This document shows, piece after piece, positions 16,001-23,669 of a stretch of DNA of 33,614 bases. The position numbers and the translations under genes were made by a program. Source of the stretch: DAIOGN01 sp036745245 (GTDB taxonomy: Bacteria; Zixibacteria; MSB-5A5; JAUVRN01); the NCBI GenBank assembly GCA_036745245.1, contig DAIOGN010000021.1, forward strand, positions 1-33,614. Direction: 5' to 3'. Under the pieces are notes generated by a model that had not been told where the DNA came from, searched no databases, and saw only the letters and a list, made by a program, of their open reading frames with translations. Numbering within the stretch: position 1 is the first letter of the stretch; each line of letters starts with the position of its first letter.

Positions 16001-16265
16001 CGTTGTGCTGGTAATCGTAATAGGTTTCGCCGATGCGGTAGCCGGGCGATCCTGGCGGAGGCGCCCCTGCCGGACGAAACGTGCCCCACGTGCGGGCCGG
16101 CGCCGTGCCGACCACGTCTTCGTTACCACTGATCGCCTTGGCGTAGTCGATCCGGCGATCGAGGCTGGCAGACTTGTACTTCGGCGCGTTGGCCGCCTGC
16201 ACCAACACGCTCGAAGCCACGACCAGGACGATGGCCAACAGGACGATCGTCTTGAGTTTGGACAT
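13002..16265 (-). CDS. Large secreted beta-propeller protein with C-terminal dockerin-like repeat pair (paralog A)
   Basis: The 1087-residue exported protein has a signal peptide (about 1-25). The ATG at 16265 has GGGAG nine bases upstream. The N-terminal region includes ETYYDYQHNGSTGRQV (80-95), shared with paralog B. A sialidase-like propeller region follows, with two Asp-box-like motifs (SANGGTTW, SSDDGLTW). Then comes an Ig-like segment (PRIAITPTSFIEEH ... NQGNATLNYQVAVTN), then a long region with conserved Cys. Residues 1012-1087 form two calcium-binding dockerin-type repeats (GDQNNSGTVTSADIITLVGY, then GDVNCSGTVTSADIITLVGY). No catalytic residue set is clear, so enzyme activity is not claimed. 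No cohesin gene is present. It is divergent from paralog B with a dehydrogenase gene between them, and has a strong promoter, a long leader and an intrinsic terminator. Confidence 0.85.
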   Translation of the reverse strand: MSKLKTIVLLAIVLVVASSVLVQAANAPKYKSASLDRRIDYAKAISGNEDVVGTAPARTWGTFRPAGAPPPGSPGYRIGETYYDYQHNGSTGRQVDHSILSGAHVVQATWMNGTAAGMGAQRKVYWNKMSVAGSPANITLDNSDVIKALPLNGLGTVDGTDAVSTANRPGYTNLRNRPNGRGLAIMHDAPLPEDPGLSFWMGAIDATAGGGVFLQNNSPQPAGIGEGAEVIWPKSCIDIVGTDTILHTVARGSDANADYSPIYYWRGDVNGNTITWSTPIYIDSTATISPVVEADPNSDEVAIVYTKAINMAYTGGLAQNYCDVIVRKSANGGTTWGSAIYALQQDTLVPGQLAYTDVAALYDDNGTLHVLFNTRDWREDAGELSLFNTPVRMVHWNDVRLTRREIATLDMNNACNLEGNPFTIGAWNLAMAKPGLTVKPAGVYGANETFYAVWVQAGPDTTDCATQSDSSTLGGYVNNELWCSASSDDGLTWDRPQNITGTRTPDCAPGDCHSEHWVSAAARADSGIYLSYVDDSHAGGIVQGEGAWSLSNYMLYAPEARLPVVEPRIAITPTSFIEEHVIPGGSDVVQITIQNQGNATLNYQVAVTNDDNGQSHVLVENLTTYSSSIAAAGAAHVLDVEFDGIGLTNPSEHDWRLSVTSNDATNDPGQGGTAIDVDLNVFVASPWFTCVRDTISNGSRLVGVSNCLALGNQGGGTGIKSIANNSEYLFEASPVVSFASSTPAQRLSWVDMFWAGVADRSRDSNRAFRAQSGITMQMGVNNPSPGDTELTANIATGTATTTDSVFQLAWQVRTFNDPGYTDGFVAKYDVTEFDDPGFSGVLSVGAAADLDVDSMSAFNDGIANASATKQYIGARGGYGNTDSAQYTPQNKWAALFYIPLDAGCDNLASGGQVLDNPAYVYPEGNFNRDSLRTRMDGIIGWNAANFPTDSISDLSVLMKAGSVAYTGTQNISFAFGATVSDISIADLETKIGKLRSALNAGCISGCLITLAGDQNNSGTVTSADIITLVGYVFKGGAAPVPCVAAGDVNCSGTVTSADIITLVGYVFKGGAPPCDICANSPMAASCT
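13032..13232 (-). repeat. Dockerin-module arm A of a 201-base inverted repeat
   Basis: It encodes the same 67 residues as 21057-21257 on the opposite strand. By codon-by-codon reading the two arms differ at 13 of 201 bases, all synonymous. The arms are inverted relative to one another and about 7.8 kb apart. Confidence 0.9.
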
Positions 16266-16659
16266 GTGCGTTACTCCCTTTGCTGGCCCCCTCTTCGCGA
16301 ACGGAGCCGTTGAGTAGACCTTGGTTTGCTCTTGGCCGGACGGCATCGACTCCGTCTCAACCCTTGCCACTGTGCCGCAGCAAGACCCTACACTTGGAGT
16401 CTCCCACGGCCGTGTTGCCTACCGCCGCACGCCGCCTCACCTCGACGCGGCAGCTTCCACCTCCCCCCGGGTCGTCGTTGCCTCGTTGGCGTCCGGTATC
16501 ATGAACAGCGAAACGCTCTCAAATTGAACAGGGAGCGGAACATCGACCGAGGCGCCGCGCCGGTTGCTGCGGACTGTAAACTCGGACAAAAGAACCACTC
16601 CAAACTGCGGGGAACAACTGTAGAGGACCACCTACACGCGGGGAACCCGTCTTCATCAG

Positions 16660-16684
16660 GCGGTGCAATTCAATATAGCACCGC
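16660..16684. repeat. Perfect 7-base inverted repeat around an AT-rich core
   Basis: GCGGTGC (16660-16666) and GCACCGC (16678-16684) flank an 11-base AT-rich core that includes a TATATT on the minus strand. It lies just downstream of the predicted transcription start of paralog A, so it may be an operator or a hairpin in the messenger's leader. Confidence 0.55.
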
Positions 16685-16705
16685 ACCCTGGGATCACACC
16701 ATTAG

Positions 16706-16733
16706 AATATAGCCTCCACCACCGCCCTGTCAA
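16706..16733 (-). promoter_or_regulatory. Strong sigma-70-type promoter for paralog A
   Basis: Read on the minus strand: consensus TTGACA (16733-16728), a 16-base spacer and TATATT (16711-16706). The predicted transcription start is near 16699, about 430 bases before the coding start. Confidence 0.8.
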
Positions 16734-16781
16734 TGTGCAAAACGGGCCTCTGGACGTGCAAGAAAAAACGCAACGGAGCCA

Positions 16782-17558
16782 TCAGTCCCGGTCCCTGTGA
16801 ACCAGGGTGGCCGACGCCTGGGCCGTGGGCAGGATGACGAGGTTCAGGACGTTGACATGAGGTGGCCGGGCGGCACACCAGACCACCGCCTCGGCGACGT
16901 CCTCTCCGGAGAGGGGCTTGAGGCCCTGGTAGGGGGCCCGGGCCCGCTCGGCGTTACCCCGATACCTCACCAGGCTGAACTCTGTCTCCACCAGCCCGGG
17001 GTCGACAGAGGTCACCCGGATGGGCGTGCCGAGGAGGTCCATCTTGAGCCCGGAGGTGAGAGCACGGACGGCGAATTTCGTAGCGCAGTACACGGCCCCC
17101 CCGGGGTATGTCTCGTAGCCGGAAATGGAGCCCAGATTGATGACGTGCCCGGCATTCCGCTGGAGCATGTGCGGCAATGCCCAGCGCGTCACGGCGAGAA
17201 GCGCCTTGATGTTCACGTCGAGGACCTCGTCCCAGTCCTCCGGCCGACCGTCCTGGAGGCGATCGAGCCCGCGTACCAGTCCCGCATTGTTCACAAGCAC
17301 GTCGATGGATCGCCACTCCGGGTCCAGAGAATCCAGTGCGGAGAGGGTGGCCTTGCGGTCCAGGAGATCCACCGGGAGGCACTTCGAGGCGGTGCCGTAT
17401 GCCGAGGCCAGGCGTGCCGCCAGGTCATCAAGGCGCTGGCGGCGTCTCGCCACCAGAATGAGGCGGGCCCCAGCCCGGGCAAAGGCTTCGGCCACGGCCA
17501 GGCCGATGCCGGACGAAGCGCCGGTGACGAGTACGATCTTTCCTTTCAGATTCTCCAT
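16782..17558 (-). CDS. Short-chain dehydrogenase/reductase (classical SDR, YdfG-like)
   Basis: The 258-residue protein begins at the ATG at 17558, with GGAG six bases upstream. It has the NAD(P)-binding TGASSGIG (12-19), NNAG (90-93) and the catalytic set S144, Y157 and K161 (YCATK). Arg residues after the second strand (ARRRQR, 37-42) favour NADP(H) over NAD. The overall pattern (MENLKGKIVLVTGASSGIG, DVNIKALLAVTR, DPGLVETEFS) is that of YdfG-like 3-hydroxy acid dehydrogenases, but the substrate cannot be read from sequence. It lies alone between the two divergent dockerin paralogs on the same strand as paralog A and ends 48 bases before that gene's promoter. It is probably not functionally tied to them. 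Confidence 0.93.
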   Translation of the reverse strand: MENLKGKIVLVTGASSGIGLAVAEAFARAGARLILVARRRQRLDDLAARLASAYGTASKCLPVDLLDRKATLSALDSLDPEWRSIDVLVNNAGLVRGLDRLQDGRPEDWDEVLDVNIKALLAVTRWALPHMLQRNAGHVINLGSISGYETYPGGAVYCATKFAVRALTSGLKMDLLGTPIRVTSVDPGLVETEFSLVRYRGNAERARAPYQGLKPLSGEDVAEAVVWCAARPPHVNVLNLVILPTAQASATLVHRDRD

Positions 17559-18101
17559 AGTGGCTCCAGAACTGTTGAGGGCACAGGCTACCACCCCTCT
17601 TCAAGCGAGTCACGCTCTTTTGGCCTGCGACTGCGTCGAAGCACGCTCCGCGTGCCCAAGGTCCCATTTTTTCATTGACTTACGTGACAGGCAGGCTACC
17701 TTTTGGGCGTTTGAGGCAACGAGTCCCAGACGGGGAAGAACGTCCCTCACGACGACCTCCGCCGGCAGGGTGCCCGGGAAGCATGGAGGCGTCCCCACCT
17801 CGTCCTCGCGTTGCCGGGTTAGTGTGGAATAGTGGCGACCGGTTCCGTTCCGCGGGTTCCGTCGCCGATCGCGGGTCCCCGTAGCTGGTCCTCCCGGACA
17901 CGAAAAAACGTTTGAGCATTTGTCCATAATGAAACCCGGAGCAAGTACGTTTGCGAGGAGGAGGTGACGCGGAGCTTTCCGCCCGACTCGATGGTCGGCG
18001 GCAGGCCTTGTCCACACTACTTCAATGAGTCAGCGAGCTAATTGGCGGGGGCTCGTGTCACCCGCCCGAACATGACCTTTCGTCTGCAAAGGAGACATTA
18101 G
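17559..18101 (+). other. Intergenic region and long leader of paralog B
   Basis: No convincing gene was seen in these 543 bases. They hold a promoter candidate (17675-17702) and about 390 bases of apparent leader before the ATG at 18102, which has AAAGGAG (18088-18094) at good spacing. A GC hairpin with a TCGATG loop lies at about 17980-18002. The segment 17908-18006 weakly resembles the leader of paralog A. Confidence 0.55.
17675..17702 (+). promoter_or_regulatory. Candidate promoter for paralog B
   Basis: TTGACT (17675-17680), a 16-base spacer and TACCTT (17697-17702). The -35 is good and the -10 weak. It would give a leader of about 390 bases, similar in scale to that of paralog A. Confidence 0.5.
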
Positions 18102-21100
18102 ATGTCGAGGATTTACAAAACATTGCTGGCGCTCGCGTGCGTGGGAATCTGGTGCGGAACGGCCCTGGCCACCTCCGTGCCGAAGTACCGCATGCGCGAT
18201 ATGACCCGGCCCACGGTGGATGCCCGGAACTATGCACCGCCGCAAACCAACCACGGTCGCGCTTTCGGTTCCGCCCGCAGCTTTGGCGCAGCCGCCAATC
18301 CCAACGCGCTGCAGATGGGCACCACGTATTACGATTACCAGCACAACTCCTCCACGGGCCGCCAGGTTGACGAGTTCGGCGGCAAGGTGGAAGTGTCGTG
18401 GATGAAGGCACCCGGTGCCACCGCCTCGGTCCGCACGGTGAATTGGAACCGCGGAGCGGTGGGGGGATTTGTGGGCCAGGTCAACCCGGGCTACATTCCG
18501 CTGTCCGGACCGCTGCTTGCCACCGGGCAGGAGTTCAGTGCCGTGCGCCCGGGGTACACCAATATGCGCATGCGCGCAGGCGGCAAGAACGTCACCACGT
18601 ATCACGACGCTCCCGAGCAGGGCGGGATCCAGTTCTGGGAGTCTCAGCTCGATCTGACGGCCGGTAACGGCATCTTCGCGGGTTCGCCTTCCACCTCCCC
18701 CAACGCACCCGGTGCGGATCACCTCTCCGATGCCGTGATCTGGCCCAAGACCGCGTACAGCGTCTGTGGCGGCCAGCACATACACCACGGCATCGGCATG
18801 TGGTCGGGCGCTTCGCTTGAAGTGTGGTACTGGCGCGGCGTGATCAACGACGGTGCCGGGTCGATCGCGTGGGCGGGTGGGAATCCCACTCAGCTCGACG
18901 ACGTCTCGGCCGGCGTATCGGCCGTGGTCGAAGCAGCGGACAACGGTGCCGATGTGGCCGTGGTCCTCGGCAAGCAGGTCAATACGACGAACGCCGACAT
19001 CGTGTACTATCGTTCCACCGACTGCGGCGTGACGTGGGGCTCCATGGTGAACGTCACCAACTACACGTCCGGCGACGAGGAAGGGTTCTTCGCCGAAGTG
19101 AACGCCGTGTATGATCCAGGCGACGAACTTCACATCATCTGGAACACCGCGCCGGCCAACGGCTCGGATGCTCCGGTGAACCTCTGGCACTGGAGCGGCA
19201 CCACCGGCGAGCGCCTCATCACCTCGGCCGGCTGGACCAACACCTGCGTCGGCGGCACCATCACCAACATCGGTACGGGCAACGGCGCCGGGTCCGGCAA
19301 CCTGGCGATTGCCGAGCCCACCCTGTCGGTGAAGCCGGCGGGCACCTACGGCCCCGATGAGCTTCTGTACGCCATCTGGGTGCAGTACGGCCCCACCGAC
19401 ACCGACTGCGCCACCGTGGACGACCAGGGAACCCTGGGCGGTCACGTCAACGCCGAGATCTACGTTTCGGTGTCGTCCAACGACGGTCTCACCTGGGACC
19501 GCCCGCAGAACGTCACCAACACAAAAACCCCCGACTGCGATCCGGGCAACTGCGTCTCCGAAGGCTGGGTGACGGCGGCGGCCATGGCCGATTCCGGCGT
19601 GTATCTCTCCTTCGTCAACGACACGCACGCCGGCCCGGTCATCAACGGCGGCGGTTCGTGGACGGAGAGCCCTTACATGGCCATGGCCATCCAGGCGCGC
19701 GCGCCTGTTCTGGCTCCGGTCATCGCGGTGTCGCCGATCAAGTTCATCGAACTTAACGCCAATCCCGGCGGCGGCTCGAACTCGGCGAACCTCAACATCA
19801 TCTCCGTGGGTAACTCCAACCTCACCTACACCGTGGACGTCACCAACGTGGGTGGCGGCGCGGCGCACCTCACGGTGAACGGCGGCGCTTCGGCGTCGAA
19901 CACGATCACGGCCGGCGGCCCTCCGCAGGTCATCACGGTCGGGTACGACTGTCTCGGTCTGCCCAATCCGTCGGAGCACAACTGGCAGCTCGAGGTCACC
20001 TCGAACGACAGTGAGAACAACGATCCGGGCGAAGAGATCCTCGTGGACCTGCAGGTGTTCTCGGCGTTCCCGTGGTACACCTGCACGGAAGACACGCTCT
20101 CCACGGGCACCCATCGCATGCAGGTCTCGGCCTGTCTCGAGATGGGCGACCAGGGATCAGACGGCAAGGGCTTCTACGCATTCGCCGACTCGTCGGAGTA
20201 CATGTACTCAGGCTCTCCGGTGGTCACCCTGGTGCGCGCCGGCGACACGATGGCGTATCACAGCGCCTTCATGGGTCTGGCCGACCGCACGCGCGAACAG
20301 AACAAGTCGTTCCGTGCTCTGGGTCCCATGACGGTGCAGCGTCCAGTGCTTGTCACGATCGGCGACAGCACCTACCTCGCCGACCGCGTCACGGGCCGGG
20401 CGTCCACCACCGACACCACGATTGAGATGAACTACGAAATGATCTACCCGAAGCCCGCTCACCTGAGCAGAGGCTACGTGTGGAAGTTCAAGATGCGCAG
20501 CCTCACGGGCGCTCCCATCACGGGCGTGCACTACGGGGCGGTCGCGGATCTCGACGTGAACCCGTCGGCCGGTGAGAACATCGGGGTCGGAAACGATCCG
20601 GAGGGCTATATCGCGGCCGTGGGTGGCCAATCCGACACCTCGGGTGGCTTCACGCCCAACACGAAGTACATGGCGCTGTTCCATCTGCCTCAGGGCGGAA
20701 GCTGCGATCGCAACGGTGCGCGCGCGGCGCAGGTGCTGGCCAATCTCAGCTTCGTGCAGCCGGAGGCATCGTATAACCCCGACTCACTGTATGACGTGTT
20801 CAAAGACTTCGGTACGCTCGGGAGCTGGGGCACGAATCTCCACGATACCGATCCCGATACCGTCTTGGATTACGGCGACGTGTCGGTCATGATGGTCACG
20901 GCTCACAACGCGACGATCAGCAACACCGACACCACGCGCTGGGGCTACGGCGTGGCCACCTCGGAAATCGGCGTGGCCGATCTCGAGGCCACGATCGAGG
21001 CTCTGCGCGCGATCGCGCACGCACCGTGTCAGGTGTCGTGTCTGATCACGCTCAACGGGGATCAGAACAACTCCGGGACGGTCACCTCGGCCGACATCAT

Positions 21101-21287
21101 CACGTTGGTCGGGTACGTGTTCAAGGGCGGTGCGGCGCCGGTGCCCTGCGTGGCGGCCGGTGACGTGAACTGCTCGGGCACAGTGACCTCAGCGGACATC
21201 ATCACCCTGGTAGGCTATGTGTTCAAGGGTGGGGCGCCGCCGTGCGACATCTGCGCCGGAAGCCCGATGGCGGCCAGCTGTAACTAG
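18102..21287 (+). CDS. Large secreted beta-propeller protein with C-terminal dockerin-like repeat pair (paralog B)
   Basis: The 1061-residue exported protein has a signal peptide (about 1-24, GTALATS). It parallels paralog A throughout: TTYYDYQHNSSTGRQV near the N-terminus, two Asp-box-like motifs (STDCGVTW, SSNDGLTW followed by DRPQNVTN), an Ig-like segment (PVIAVSPIKFIELN ... NLTYTVDVTN) and the conserved NPSEHNWQLEVTSND. Residues 986-1061 form the dockerin-like pair with the calcium-ligand spacing DxNxSG. Most of the protein has clearly diverged from A, but the last module is identical for 67 residues. Dockerins bind cohesins in cellulosomes, but no cohesin is visible and this type is common in FCB bacteria without cellulosomes, so a surface-anchoring or stabilising role is as likely. 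It ends in a strong terminator. Confidence 0.85.
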   Translation: MSRIYKTLLALACVGIWCGTALATSVPKYRMRDMTRPTVDARNYAPPQTNHGRAFGSARSFGAAANPNALQMGTTYYDYQHNSSTGRQVDEFGGKVEVSWMKAPGATASVRTVNWNRGAVGGFVGQVNPGYIPLSGPLLATGQEFSAVRPGYTNMRMRAGGKNVTTYHDAPEQGGIQFWESQLDLTAGNGIFAGSPSTSPNAPGADHLSDAVIWPKTAYSVCGGQHIHHGIGMWSGASLEVWYWRGVINDGAGSIAWAGGNPTQLDDVSAGVSAVVEAADNGADVAVVLGKQVNTTNADIVYYRSTDCGVTWGSMVNVTNYTSGDEEGFFAEVNAVYDPGDELHIIWNTAPANGSDAPVNLWHWSGTTGERLITSAGWTNTCVGGTITNIGTGNGAGSGNLAIAEPTLSVKPAGTYGPDELLYAIWVQYGPTDTDCATVDDQGTLGGHVNAEIYVSVSSNDGLTWDRPQNVTNTKTPDCDPGNCVSEGWVTAAAMADSGVYLSFVNDTHAGPVINGGGSWTESPYMAMAIQARAPVLAPVIAVSPIKFIELNANPGGGSNSANLNIISVGNSNLTYTVDVTNVGGGAAHLTVNGGASASNTITAGGPPQVITVGYDCLGLPNPSEHNWQLEVTSNDSENNDPGEEILVDLQVFSAFPWYTCTEDTLSTGTHRMQVSACLEMGDQGSDGKGFYAFADSSEYMYSGSPVVTLVRAGDTMAYHSAFMGLADRTREQNKSFRALGPMTVQRPVLVTIGDSTYLADRVTGRASTTDTTIEMNYEMIYPKPAHLSRGYVWKFKMRSLTGAPITGVHYGAVADLDVNPSAGENIGVGNDPEGYIAAVGGQSDTSGGFTPNTKYMALFHLPQGGSCDRNGARAAQVLANLSFVQPEASYNPDSLYDVFKDFGTLGSWGTNLHDTDPDTVLDYGDVSVMMVTAHNATISNTDTTRWGYGVATSEIGVADLEATIEALRAIAHAPCQVSCLITLNGDQNNSGTVTSADIITLVGYVFKGGAAPVPCVAAGDVNCSGTVTSADIITLVGYVFKGGAPPCDICAGSPMAASCN
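21057..21257 (+). repeat. Dockerin-module arm B of a 201-base inverted repeat
   Basis: Counterpart of 13032-13232. The protein is identical over 67 residues; 13 synonymous base differences separate the arms. Each arm also contains two internal copies of the peptide GTVTSADIITLVGYVFKGG. Confidence 0.9.
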
Positions 21288-21321
21288 GCTTCCACGGCTC
21301 TACAGATCCAAATCGTCACAG

Positions 21322-21350
21322 GGGCGGGTCTTCGGACCCGCCCTTTTTTT
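21322..21350 (+). terminator. Intrinsic terminator of paralog B
   Basis: A perfect 9-base-pair stem, GGGCGGGTC (21322-21330) with GACCCGCCC (21335-21343), has a TTCG tetraloop and is followed by seven T (21344-21350). It lies 34 bases past the stop. Confidence 0.95.
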
Positions 21351-21398
21351 GTGGCGGGAGGACTTCGGGACCGTATCATCAGCGCCTGAGCGACCCCC

Positions 21399-22040
21399 AT
21401 GCCGCGTAAAAAAGCCCTGCGAGTGGCCGAGCTGTCGGCCATGCAACATGTATTCCTTCGACCGCACGACGGATCGAGTGCGTCCCTCCTCGAATACGTT
21501 GCGGCAAAGCCTGTGGCGCTCGACATCGGCTGCGGTTCGGGCGACACCACGGTGGCACTGGCAGCGGCCGATCCGTCACGACTCTATCTGGGCGTGGACC
21601 TGAGAGGGGCTCGTCTGCATCGCGGAGCCGCCGCCGCTGCGCGACTGGGCCTGACAAATGTAGCCTTCACGGTGGCGCCCATCCTCGCGCTGGCGAAACT
21701 GCTCCCGGACGGGATTGGCGATGAAGGCTGGTTCTTCTTTCCCGATCCCTTTCTCAAGCGGCGTGCAGCGAAACACCGGCTTACGGCACCGGCACATCTT
21801 TCCGCGTATCGCCGGCTCTTCCGCGCAGGCGCCCGGCTCCACCTGCGCACCGACTCGGCTCCAATGTTCGAGTACAGCCGGAGAACCCTGGAGAGGGCGC
21901 AGTTCACGCTGTGTCGCGCCGTGACGTCCGCACCGCCCTATGAGGGGACCGAGCTGACGCCGCCGGTCCTGTCGCGGTACGAGGCGCGCTTTCGAGCCCA
22001 GGGCCGCACCCTGCATGTCCTCGAATTCCAGGTGCGCTGA
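21399..22040 (+). CDS. trmB: tRNA (guanine-N7-)-methyltransferase, TrmB-like
   Basis: This 213-residue class I methyltransferase has an S-adenosylmethionine-binding motif LDIGCGSGDT (41-50), the acidic turn GVDLRGARLHRG (65-76), FFFPDPFLKRRAAKHRL (112-128, where most TrmB proteins have FPDPWPKKRHHKRR), LRTDSAPMFEYS and a C-terminal SRYEARFRAQG that matches the family's TxYExRF tRNA-contact motif. TrmB makes m7G46 in tRNA variable loops. The central motif is diverged (Phe-Leu for Trp-Pro, Ala pair for His pair), so a related methyltransferase cannot be excluded. The start ATG at 21399 has no clear Shine-Dalgarno sequence. Confidence 0.82.
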   Translation: MPRKKALRVAELSAMQHVFLRPHDGSSASLLEYVAAKPVALDIGCGSGDTTVALAAADPSRLYLGVDLRGARLHRGAAAAARLGLTNVAFTVAPILALAKLLPDGIGDEGWFFFPDPFLKRRAAKHRLTAPAHLSAYRRLFRAGARLHLRTDSAPMFEYSRRTLERAQFTLCRAVTSAPPYEGTELTPPVLSRYEARFRAQGRTLHVLEFQVR

Positions 22041-22130
22041 AACTCCGGGGCGACGCATTCACCCGCCAGTGAGGGGTTGCCCGCCCGGCGGCGCACACCT
22101 ACCGTGGGCCACAACTCAGAGACAACACAC

Positions 22131-23588
22131 ATGAAAGTTTCAGTTCAGTCGACCTCCCCGCACGAGCATACGTCACCGCTTCTCGCTGTGGCCGTGGGCC
22201 TGTCCAAACGACTTCCTGCGGAACTTCACCTGCTCGATCGCGCGGCGGGCGGCCAGTTGTCCCTGGCCATGGCGGATCTGGGAGGGCGTTCCGGCGCCAC
22301 TCACCTCTCGTACCTGCCGGGCGGCGGCCGGGTACTGCTCGTGGGCACAGGCCGGAAGGGCGCACCCGACATGGAGTCGGTGCGACGCGCGGCCGGACGT
22401 GCCAGCGCTACGGCGCAGAAGTTCAAGTGCGACAGACTCTGGTTTCTCCTGCCGGGGAGCGGCCGTGTGGAAGAGCTGGCCCAGGGGGCTGCGGAAGGGG
22501 TTCAGCTGGGAGGCTACGTGTTCAACCGCTATCAGACCATGGATCCGCGGCCGGACACTCTCAAGGAAGCCATCCTGATCTGCGCGCCCAGGCAGCTGAA
22601 AGCGGCCACGCGCGGAGCCGCGCATGGAACCGTCACCGGGTGGGCTCAGGCGGCGGTGCGCGACATGGTGAATACGCCTGCCGCCGACTGGACGCCTGCA
22701 CGCTTCGCGCAGGTGGCCTCCGACGCCGGAAAAAGGCACGGGTTCAAGGTGGAGGTAAAGTCTCCGGCCCAGCTCAAGAAGGAAAATTTCGGTGGGCTCC
22801 TGGCCGTGGGAAGCGGATCGGCCAATCTGCCGCGCTTCATCCGCATGGACTATCGGCGTGGCAAGGGCGCTCCCGTGGTGCTCGTAGGGAAGGGGATCAC
22901 CTTCGACACGGGCGGGATCTCACTGAAGCCCGGCGCCGACATGGACCAGATGAAAGGCGACATGGCGGGTGCCGCCGTGGTGCTGGCGGCCATGGTGGCC
23001 GCATCCCGCATGAAGCTGCCCATCAATCTGACAGGGTTGATTTGCGCGGCCGAGAACATGCCTTCCGGAACGGCCTACCGCCCCGGCGACGTGGTCAAAG
23101 CCTACGGTGGCCGCACGATTGAAGTACTCAACACCGACGCTGAAGGACGCGTGGTCCTGGCGGACGGACTCGCTTACGCCCAGACGCTTTCGCCGCGTCT
23201 CGTCATCGACCTGGCCACCCTTACCGGAGCCATCATCATTGCACTGGGGCATCATACCGCCGGAGTCATGGGCAACGACGATGCGCTCAAGGCAGCCCTC
23301 ATGCGCTCGGCCAAACGCACAGGCGAAAAACTGTGGGTCATGCCGCTCGACGCCGAGCACACCGAACTTGTGAAATCCGACATCGCCGACGTGAAGAACT
23401 CGGCGGGCCGCCCGGCCGCCAGTTCGAGCGCCGCCGCCTTCCTGTCCACCTTCGTGGGCGATCACCCGTGGGCCCATCTCGACATCGCGGGTGTGGACCT
23501 GGAATTCAAGGGCACCGACTACACCCCACGCGGTCCCTCGGGTTTCGGGGCCCGGCTTTTGATTGATTTTCTCTGCAATCTGCGATGA
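22131..23588 (+). CDS. pepA: Leucyl aminopeptidase (M17 family, PepA-like)
   Basis: The 485-residue protein is close to the usual family length of about 500. The C-terminal catalytic domain holds the M17 signature NTDAEGR (334-340) and the metal and substrate ligands in VGKGITFDTGGISLKPGAD (252-270) and MKGDMAG (274-280): by alignment K254, D259, D277, D336 and E338 with catalytic K266 and R340. The enzyme is a hexameric two-metal exopeptidase that removes N-terminal Leu and other residues in the cytoplasm; some PepA homologues also bind DNA. The N-terminal domain (about 1-170) is more divergent. The ATG at 22131 is preferred to an upstream in-frame ATG at 22077, which would add 18 non-conserved residues. 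Confidence 0.94.
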   Translation: MKVSVQSTSPHEHTSPLLAVAVGLSKRLPAELHLLDRAAGGQLSLAMADLGGRSGATHLSYLPGGGRVLLVGTGRKGAPDMESVRRAAGRASATAQKFKCDRLWFLLPGSGRVEELAQGAAEGVQLGGYVFNRYQTMDPRPDTLKEAILICAPRQLKAATRGAAHGTVTGWAQAAVRDMVNTPAADWTPARFAQVASDAGKRHGFKVEVKSPAQLKKENFGGLLAVGSGSANLPRFIRMDYRRGKGAPVVLVGKGITFDTGGISLKPGADMDQMKGDMAGAAVVLAAMVAASRMKLPINLTGLICAAENMPSGTAYRPGDVVKAYGGRTIEVLNTDAEGRVVLADGLAYAQTLSPRLVIDLATLTGAIIIALGHHTAGVMGNDDALKAALMRSAKRTGEKLWVMPLDAEHTELVKSDIADVKNSAGRPAASSSAAAFLSTFVGDHPWAHLDIAGVDLEFKGTDYTPRGPSGFGARLLIDFLCNLR

Positions 23589-23669
23589 CCCGGTGTTGGC
23601 CACGGAGACGTCGGGCGAGAGGATCGGCGGGCGGGGGGTTGGTCTGAACAGGAGTCCCGGGGGCGGGCT

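Larger units (their letters stand above)
16266..16781 (-). other. Long leader and promoter region of paralog A
   Basis: These 516 bases hold no convincing gene. They contain a strong promoter (16706-16733), an inverted repeat (16660-16684) and about 430 bases of apparent untranslated leader before the ATG at 16265. A stretch at 16417-16516 shows weak ordered similarity to 17908-18006 in the leader of paralog B. Confidence 0.6.

Noticed and set aside
17940..18010. Possible c-di-GMP-I (GEMM) riboswitch in the paralog B leader
   Set aside because: GACGC and AAACC blocks are present, but the conserved GCAAAGCC-type core is altered and the GAAA tetraloop receptor arrangement is missing.
18300..18360. 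Dockerin-bearing proteins as parts of a cellulosome
   Set aside because: No cohesin, scaffoldin or glycoside hydrolase motif is present, and this dockerin style is widespread in non-cellulosomal FCB bacteria.
18030..20114. A 694-codon open frame on the minus strand opposite paralog B
   Set aside because: It runs antisense to a gene with a signal peptide, Shine-Dalgarno sequence and terminator. The product is His/Arg/Val-rich and low in recognisable motifs, as expected of a GC-rich shadow frame.
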